Source: Aedes albopictus (lineage: Eukaryota; Arthropoda; Insecta; Diptera; Culicidae). From it: DNA of 64,000 nt. Of the stretch, positions 57,515 through 64,000 are shown piece after piece. The notes beneath the pieces are model-generated. The model saw only the letters and a program-made list of their open reading frames with translations. It did not search any database and was not told the origin of the DNA. The translations under genes and the position numbers were made by a program. Position 1 is the stretch's first letter, and each line of letters starts with the position of its first letter. The stretch is from positions 347,066,505 to 347,130,504 of the forward strand of contig NC_085137.1 of NCBI RefSeq assembly GCF_035046485.1. The letters run 5' to 3'.

Positions 57515-58884
57515 ATGGAGACATCAAACTATACCGAAGTAGTTGGAGAGAACGCGGACGCGTTCAGAAGAAGTGGAGTGGTGCAGCGATCACCAGTGAC
57601 GCCGCTGGAAACAGCTGCGAGTACGAGTAGCAGCGCGATACGGAGCGAGCCCCAAGGGAGCTCGGGACTCCGAACCAACGAGTGTTCACACCGACCTCGA
57701 AGAGCAGTGTTGTACAGGAGTCGGGTCTGGGTGAGGTGAGGAAGAAGGTGAACGAACTGTACGAGTTTGTGAAGGACAAACACAACGTGCACCTGAAAAT
57801 TAAGCAGCTGGTGGCAAACATCAAATCTGCTGTTATAGCCGCCGAACGCGAGCAAAAGGCGCTCAAGCTGAGAGTGGAAACAGCCGAGAAGTCTCTGATG
57901 GAAGCAACGGAACGAGCAACGGTTGAAAGCATGGAGACGCCGAAGAGCCACCGGAATACTCGCTCAGAGAAAAGGGGCCGGGACACGCCAGGCGAGGAGG
58001 AAGTCCCGAAGAAACAGAGAAGCGAACAGGAGCGTGCCAGCAATCGGAGTGATGATGGATGGCGCACTGTCGAGAACCAGCAGGTGAAGAAGAAGAAGAA
58101 GCGAAAGGAGAAGGAAGAAAAGAAGAAGGAACAGAAGAAGAAAGAAAAGCACCGGCGCCCAAGGGAGAGGAAAAAGGGCGACGCATTGATCGTCGAGGCG
58201 AACGACAAGACGACGTACGCTGCTCTCCTTAGTAAATTGAAGGAGGACCCGGAGTTGAAGGAGCTGGGCGAAAACGTGGTGAAGACCAGACGCACCCAAA
58301 AAGGAGAGATGCTGTTCGAGCTCAAGAAAGATCCGATGATTAAGAGCTCGGCGTTCAGGGAGCTTGTTGCCAAATCCCTGGGCAGCGAGGCTAACGTGAG
58401 AGCCTTATCACAGGAGACGGTGGTTGAAATCAAGGATCTGGACGAGGTCACTACCGAAGAAGATCTGAAGCGCGCACTGACTGCGCAGTGCAACGTCGAA
58501 GGGCCGATGGTGATTCGGATAAGGAAGTCGTATGGAGGCACCCAGACGACGACAATCCGATTGCCGGCGGATGCTGCCAACAAGCTGGTGGTGAATGACA
58601 AGGTCAAAGTTGGATGGGCGGTGTGCTCGCTGCGACTGGCTCCGCGTTTGACCAAGCAAATGGAGAGATGTTACAGGTGCACGGAGTTTGGTCACCACTC
58701 GAGGAACTGCAAGGGTCCGGACAGGTCCGAACGGTGCTGGAGATGCGGTGGAAACGGACACGTTGCTCGGGACTGCACGAAGCAACCCAGGTGCATGCTG
58801 TGCAAGCCGGAGGACGGCAATGATCATCCGACTGGAGGCTTTAAGTGCCCGGCCTACAAAAAGGCGAGGACAGGCCAACAATGA
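57515..58884 (+). pseudogene. ORF1 of copy 3 (one frameshift)
   Basis: ATG 57515 gives 'METSNYTEVVGENADAFRRS', running to about 57680 and then going out of frame. The conserved part continues in the frame opening at 57682 (VFTPTSKSSVVQESGLGEV). It keeps the helical region (VNELYEFVKDKHNVHLKIKQ), a very basic Lys/Glu linker (58085-58160), the middle domain (RRTQKGEMLFELKKD) and three knuckles: CYRCTEFGHHSRNC, CWRCGGNGHVARDC and CMLCKPEDGNDHP...C, all ligands present. It ends TGA 58882-58884. The N-terminal part differs from copies 1 and 2. One indel disables it unless ribosomes shift. Confidence 0.8.
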
Positions 58885-61797
58885 TGCAGATAACTCAAAT
58901 AAATCTGAATCATTGCGACACCGCACAGCAACTGTTGTGGCAGTCGACAACAGAGTCAAAGTGTGATGTTGCGATTATTGCGGAGCCGTATCGGGTTCCC
59001 CCCGAGAACGGCAACTGGGTGGCCGATAGAGCTAAGATAGCGGCAATTCAAGTCATGGGTAGATTCCCTATCCAAGAAGTGATCGAATGCTCACATGACG
59101 GTTTCGTAATTGCTAAAATCAACGGAATCTTCGTGTGCAGTTGTTATGCACCTCCAAGGTGGACGGACGAAGAGTACAACAGGATGTTGGATGCACTCAC
59201 CGACGCGCTGGTTGGACGAAAGCCGGTTATCATCGGAGGTGACTTCAACGCCTGGGCCGTGGAGTGGGGTAGCAGACTTACCAATTCAAGAGGATACAGC
59301 TTACTGGAAGCCCTGGCGAAGCTGGACGTAAAGCTTTGTAATGATGGTACGGTCAGCACATTCCGCAGAGACGGACGTGAATCAATAATCGATGTCACGT
59401 TCTGCAGTCCTTCGCTTACGGAGGACATGAACTGGAGAGTCAGCGAGAAGTACTCCCACAGCGATCACCAAGCGATAACTTACACCGTCGGCTGGCGAGC
59501 CTATTCGGCAACGAGACGAACGAGGACCCGAGAGCGGAAGTGGAAGATACAGGACTTCGACAAGGGTCTCTTCATCGAGGCGCTTCGGACACACAGCGAT
59601 GCAAATCTCGACGCAGAGGAGCTGACAGAAGCGGTAACAACAGCCTGTGACGCATCAATGCCAAGGAAGTTGGAGCCCAGATTCCGACGGCGCCCAGCTT
59701 ACTGGTGGAATGGATCGCTCAGTATCCTACGTGCTACATGTCGCAGAGCCAGAAGAAGTGTTCAGAGGGCAAGAACTGATGTCGAGAGAGAAGAACGGAG
59801 ACTCGTGTTTCGCGAAGCTCGCGCGGCTTTCAAACGGGAGATTAGGCTGAGCAAGTTGAACTGCTTCAAAGAACTGTGCCAAGAAGCTGATGCCAACCCA
59901 TGGGGTAACGCCTATCGAATCGTGGTGGCAAAGTTGAAGGGCCCGGCGACCCCCGCTGAAATGTGCCCGGAAAAGTTGAAGACGATCGTGGAAGGCCTTT
60001 TTCCGCACCATGATCCAACGCTGTGGCCGCCTACGCCATATGAGGACGAAGAAGATGAATCCAGAGGTTCACGGATCTCCAACGAAGAGCTAGTAATAGT
60101 TGCGAAGGGTCTGAAGGTGAAAAAAGCTCCTGGCCCGGATGGAATACCCAATGTAGTGCTGAAAACGGCGATACAGGCGTTCCCTGACATGTTCAGGATA
60201 GTATTGCAAAAATGCTTTGATGAAGGCAATTTTCCAGATAGATGGAAGATCCAGAAGTTGGTCTTACTGCCGAAACCGGGGAAGCAGCCAGGGGACCCAG
60301 CATCGTACAGACCCATATGTTTGTTGGATACCCTCGGGAAGCTATTGGAAAGGATAATCCTTAACAGGCTCACACATTGCACGGAGAGCGAGAATGGTCT
60401 ATCGAGGAAGCAATTCGGGTTCCGAAAGGGTATCTCAACGGTGGATGCAATCCGGACAGTCGTGCATAGTGCAGAGAAGGCAGCCACGCAAAAGAGGAGA
60501 GGAAAACGGTTTTGCGCGGTAGTAACAATCGACGTGAAAAACGCTTTCAATAGTGCTAGCTGGGAGGCTATCGCCGTAGCACTACACAGGATGCGTGTTC
60601 CTAGTTACTTGTGCAGAATACTGAAAAGTTATTTCCAGAACAGAGTGCTGGTGTACGAAACGGAGTTGGGCCAAAAATCAACCACGATTACGGCAGGGGT
60701 GCCACAAGGTTCCATTCTAGGTCCTACGCTCTGGAACGCGATGTACGATGGAGTACTAACATTGCAGCTGCCCAGTGGAGTTGAAATCGTTGGATTCGCG
60801 GACGATGTCGTTCTTACGGTAACCGGCGAGATGCTAGAAGAGGTCGAGATGTTGACGGCGGAGGCGTTGGACACCGTTGAAGCGTGGATGACGGGAGCTA
60901 AACTACAGTTGGCTCATCATAAAACGGAAGTAGTGCTAGTGAGCAACCGGAAAGCCGTTCAATCAGTAAACATCAACGTCGGAGAATACGAAATTGCGTC
61001 GAAGCGTGCGCTGAAGCACCTGGGGGTGATGGTCGACGACCGTTTAAATTTTAACGCACACGTCGATTACGCCTGCGAAAGGGCGTCGAAGGCTGTCAAC
61101 GCGATTGCTACGATTATGCCAAACGTCGGCGGACTGAGAAGCAGCAAGAGACGCCTTCTGGCTAACGTTGCAACCTCAACCCTGAGATATGCAGTTCCGG
61201 CCTGGGCCGCCGCGCTGAAAACACAGTGTAACCGAGGGAAGCTGAACAGAGTGTTCCGACTAATGGCCATGCGGGTCGCAAGCGCCTATCGTACGATTTC
61301 ATCGGAGGCAGTATGCGTTATCGCTGGGATGATACCCATTTGCATTACCCTGGCCGAGGACGTGGAATGCTATCAGCGAAGGAATACAAGGAACGTGCGG
61401 AGCATCGTTAGAACGGATTCGTTGTCTAAGTGGCAGCAAGAGTGGGACAATGCGGGAAATGGAAGGTGGACCCATCGGCTCATCCCGAATGTATCTGAGT
61501 GGGTGAACAGGAAGCATGGAGAGAGGTGAACTTTCATCTGACGCAGTTCCTGTCCGGGCACGGCTGCTTTCGGAAATATCTGCATCGGTTTGGTCACGCA
61601 CCTTCGCCTCTCTGTCCAGAGTGCGGAAACGAAGAAGAGACACCAGAACACGTCGTCTTCGAATGTCCCAGATTCGACGAAGCGCGCAGGGATTTGCCTG
61701 GTATGACAGCTGACAATGTCGTCCGCGAAATGTGCCGCGAAGAAGAGAAATGGAACGCTGTCGACCGCGTAGTAAGGCGAATACTGTCCGAGCTGTA
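58881..61797 (+). pseudogene. ORF2 of copy 3: endonuclease and reverse transcriptase, frameshifted
   Basis: It starts at ATGATG 58881, where ATG overlaps the ORF1 stop (ATGA), a stop-start overlap. Endonuclease motifs QINLNHC, AEPYR, GDFNAWAVEWGS and SDHQAI, and reverse transcriptase motifs YRPICLLDTLGK, QFGFRKGIST, TIDVKNAFNSASW, AGVPQGSILGP, GFADDVVLT and KHLGVMVDDRLNF are all present. The frame stops at 61529 because 'GGAGAGAGGTGAAC' replaces the 'GGAGAAGTTAAC' of copy 2, two extra bases. The sequence then continues in the next frame ('REVNFHLTQFLSGHGC' and the CPEC...PEHVVFECPRF knuckle) to TAA at 61796-61798, where copy 2 has CAG. The catalytic core is sound, but the C-terminal knuckle is cut off from it. 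Confidence 0.85.
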
Positions 61798-61839
61798 AAG
61801 GAAATGGCGTGAAGACCAGAGGATCTCTGACCGCGATCG

Positions 61840-62250
61840 GAGTAGGCTTGATCCACCGTCGGGGACAAGACCGAGTAGACCGTGACGTAGTACTGGTTTG
61901 TGGTTGTCGGGGCGCCAGTGAACCGGAAGCCAACCTCCAACCGGAATCGCTGGGTCGACCTCGGCACCTGGCCGGTCGTGATTGAACTGCGCGTTCGGGA
62001 GAACTTCCGTCGCCGGGGATTTTCTCCGTCGGAGTAGGCTAGGTCCACCGCCGGGGACTAGACAGAGTAGGCCGTGAAAAGAACCGGAGAACGGTCGTTG
62101 GGGCGCCTTTGAACCGGAAGCCAGTCTCCAACCGGAATCTCAGGACTGACCTTGACGCCGACCCGGGAAGATCGGTTCGGAAGAACTTCCATCGCCGGGG
62201 AACTCTTCGTCGGAGTAGGATGGGTCCACCGCCGGGGGCTATCCGAGTAG
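61840..62250 (+). repeat. Tandem ~185 bp units in the 3' UTR of copy 3
   Basis: GAGTAGGCT-type starts at 61840, 62032 and 62213. The same unit is present in copy 2 and absent after ORF2 of copy 1. Confidence 0.75.
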
Positions 62251-62283
62251 CGAGCGACCGTGGTGAACTGATAGTTTTGGACT

Positions 62284-62372
62284 AACAGGCCTCGGATCGA
62301 AAGTCGGTTTTCCAAGCGGTATTTATACCCTTCTTATGGGTGTAAGAAGGGTAATATGGGTGTAAGAAGGGT
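62284..62372 (+). repeat. Displaced tail of the composite element
   Basis: GGCCTCGGATCGAAAGTCGG is followed by TATTTATACCC and the hairpin CCCTTCTTATGGGTGTAAGA. The same tail follows the (AC)n tract at 63405-63475. Here it is joined directly to the broken end of copy 3, so it is the lost right end of the element that starts at 40292. The hairpin's right half is duplicated (TGTAAGAAGGGTAATATGGG). Confidence 0.7.
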
Positions 62373-62375
62373 AAA

Positions 62376-63475
<1,100 letters not shown>

Positions 63476-64000
63476 AAGCGCTGAAATATTGTCAACCTTA
63501 TAGGGATTATTTATTTCTAGGACAAATTATAACCCGTTCAACTTCAATCGTTTGTAGCTCGCAAATTCGATTCTTTGCTGCTCTTCTACTACTTTGCCTT
63601 ACACTACACTTCCAAAACAGCCTCTTCTTCTTCTTTTTCTTTAGGGTTCTACGTCCCTACTGGGACTAGGCCTGTCTTGCTTCAACTTAGTGTTCTTTAA
63701 GCACTTCCACAGTTATCAATTGAAGGGTGTTCTTTGCCTGTCATTGCATGAATTTGTATATTGTGAGGCAAGTACAATGATACACTATACCCACACTACG
63801 ACTGGAACGGGAATCGAACCCGCCGTCTCCGGATTGGCGATCCATAGCCTTAACCACTAGGCTAACTGGAGACCCCCCAACAGTTTCTAAAACGTTTTAT
63901 TCTTATGGATTTCTTTTACTTTTCAAAAACTATTGCTAAGAGATGTCCTTCAAAAGTTTTGCCTGAAGTGAGTACAAACATAGCACGGTAAAGGCTGGGT
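63476..64000. other. Flank of the second composite element
   Basis: Apart from the SINE, nothing else is recognised in the last ~500 bp. Confidence 0.35.
63621..63874 (-). mobile_element. Feilai-like tRNA-related SINE
   Basis: On the minus strand the head reads GGTCTCCAGTTAGCCTAGTG GTTAAGG (A box TAGCCTAGTGG), then GGCGGGTTCGATTCCCG (B box GGTTCGATTCC). The body follows with GTGTATCATTGTACTTGCC and the tail AGTAGGGACGTAGAACCCTA ends in (GAA)n-like repeats. A pol III head, non-tRNA body and short-repeat tail define a SINE; the Feilai family of Aedes is the closest I recognise. It is not a functional tRNA gene. Confidence 0.8.

Larger units (their letters stand above)
56780..62283 (+). mobile_element. 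R1-clade non-LTR retrotransposon, copy 3 (frameshifted, 3'-deleted)
   Basis: Full leader from AGGGGCAGCAGGAACAGGAG directly after (AC)n. ORF1 has a frameshift near 57680, ORF2 a 2-base insertion near 61525 and a nonsense codon near the end. The 3' UTR keeps the two tandem units (61840-62220) but then joins, near 62284, the tail block of the composite repeat; the terminal hairpin, poly(A) and right (AC)n are missing. Confidence 0.85.

Noticed and set aside
63800..63874. tRNA gene on the minus strand
   Set aside because: Pol III boxes are present, but the sequence continues into a SINE body and tail, and a similar copy exists at 38040-38140.

Overview
The window is a repeat-dense stretch of an insect nuclear genome, most probably a culicine mosquito of the Aedes type. 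The evidence is tRNA-headed SINEs of Feilai type, many short palindromic MITEs, a BEL/Pao element, R1-clade non-LTR retrotransposons sitting in (AC)n tracts, AT-rich spacers, and only one recognisable host gene. No bacterial operon, CRISPR array or free-standing tRNA/rRNA gene is visible. All comparisons were made by eye.

Layout. 0-2 kb: a decayed non-LTR reverse transcriptase, then empty AT-rich DNA. 2.1-6.5 kb: a secreted pancreatic-lipase-family gene (TATA box, signal peptide, Ser-Asp-His triad) whose coding sequence is split by a ~3.1 kb foldback element with arms of ~170 bp monomers. 6.5-17.3 kb: mostly non-coding, with one possible minus-strand terminal exon, degenerate short repeats and several palindromic MITEs. 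17.6-22.6 kb: a young BEL/Pao LTR element carrying gag only, its left LTR broken by a later 1.2 kb retroposed insert. 22.6-29.6 kb: non-coding, with MITEs and low-complexity DNA. 29.6-33.3 kb: nested repeats, including a composite element with ~150 bp monomers that contains a hAT-type MITE. 33.5-39.4 kb: a Tc1-like end, a TTAA-flanked element, a rearranged Ty3/gypsy piece, a hAT-type MITE in a hairpin loop, a SINE split by a MITE, and two palindromic MITEs.

40.3-63.5 kb is the most striking part. A second composite element (~186 bp monomers, then an (AC)n tract, then a conserved tail) has its (AC)n tract occupied by three R1-clade (Mino/Waldo-like) retrotransposons in a row, each preceded by (AC)n. 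Copy 1 has an intact ORF2, but its ORF1 is split by a ~2.5 kb insertion. Copy 2 is 5'-truncated in its leader but has both ORFs open. Copy 3 has the full leader, but frameshifts in both ORFs and a lost 3' end. The untranslated ends of the copies are nearly identical while the proteins differ widely, which suggests modular exchange of ends. The window closes with another 186-bp array and a minus-strand Feilai-like SINE.

How the parts work together: the only host-type function is extracellular lipid hydrolysis by the lipase. The rest is a record of nested insertion, in which simple-sequence tracts, palindromes and older repeats served as targets for younger elements.
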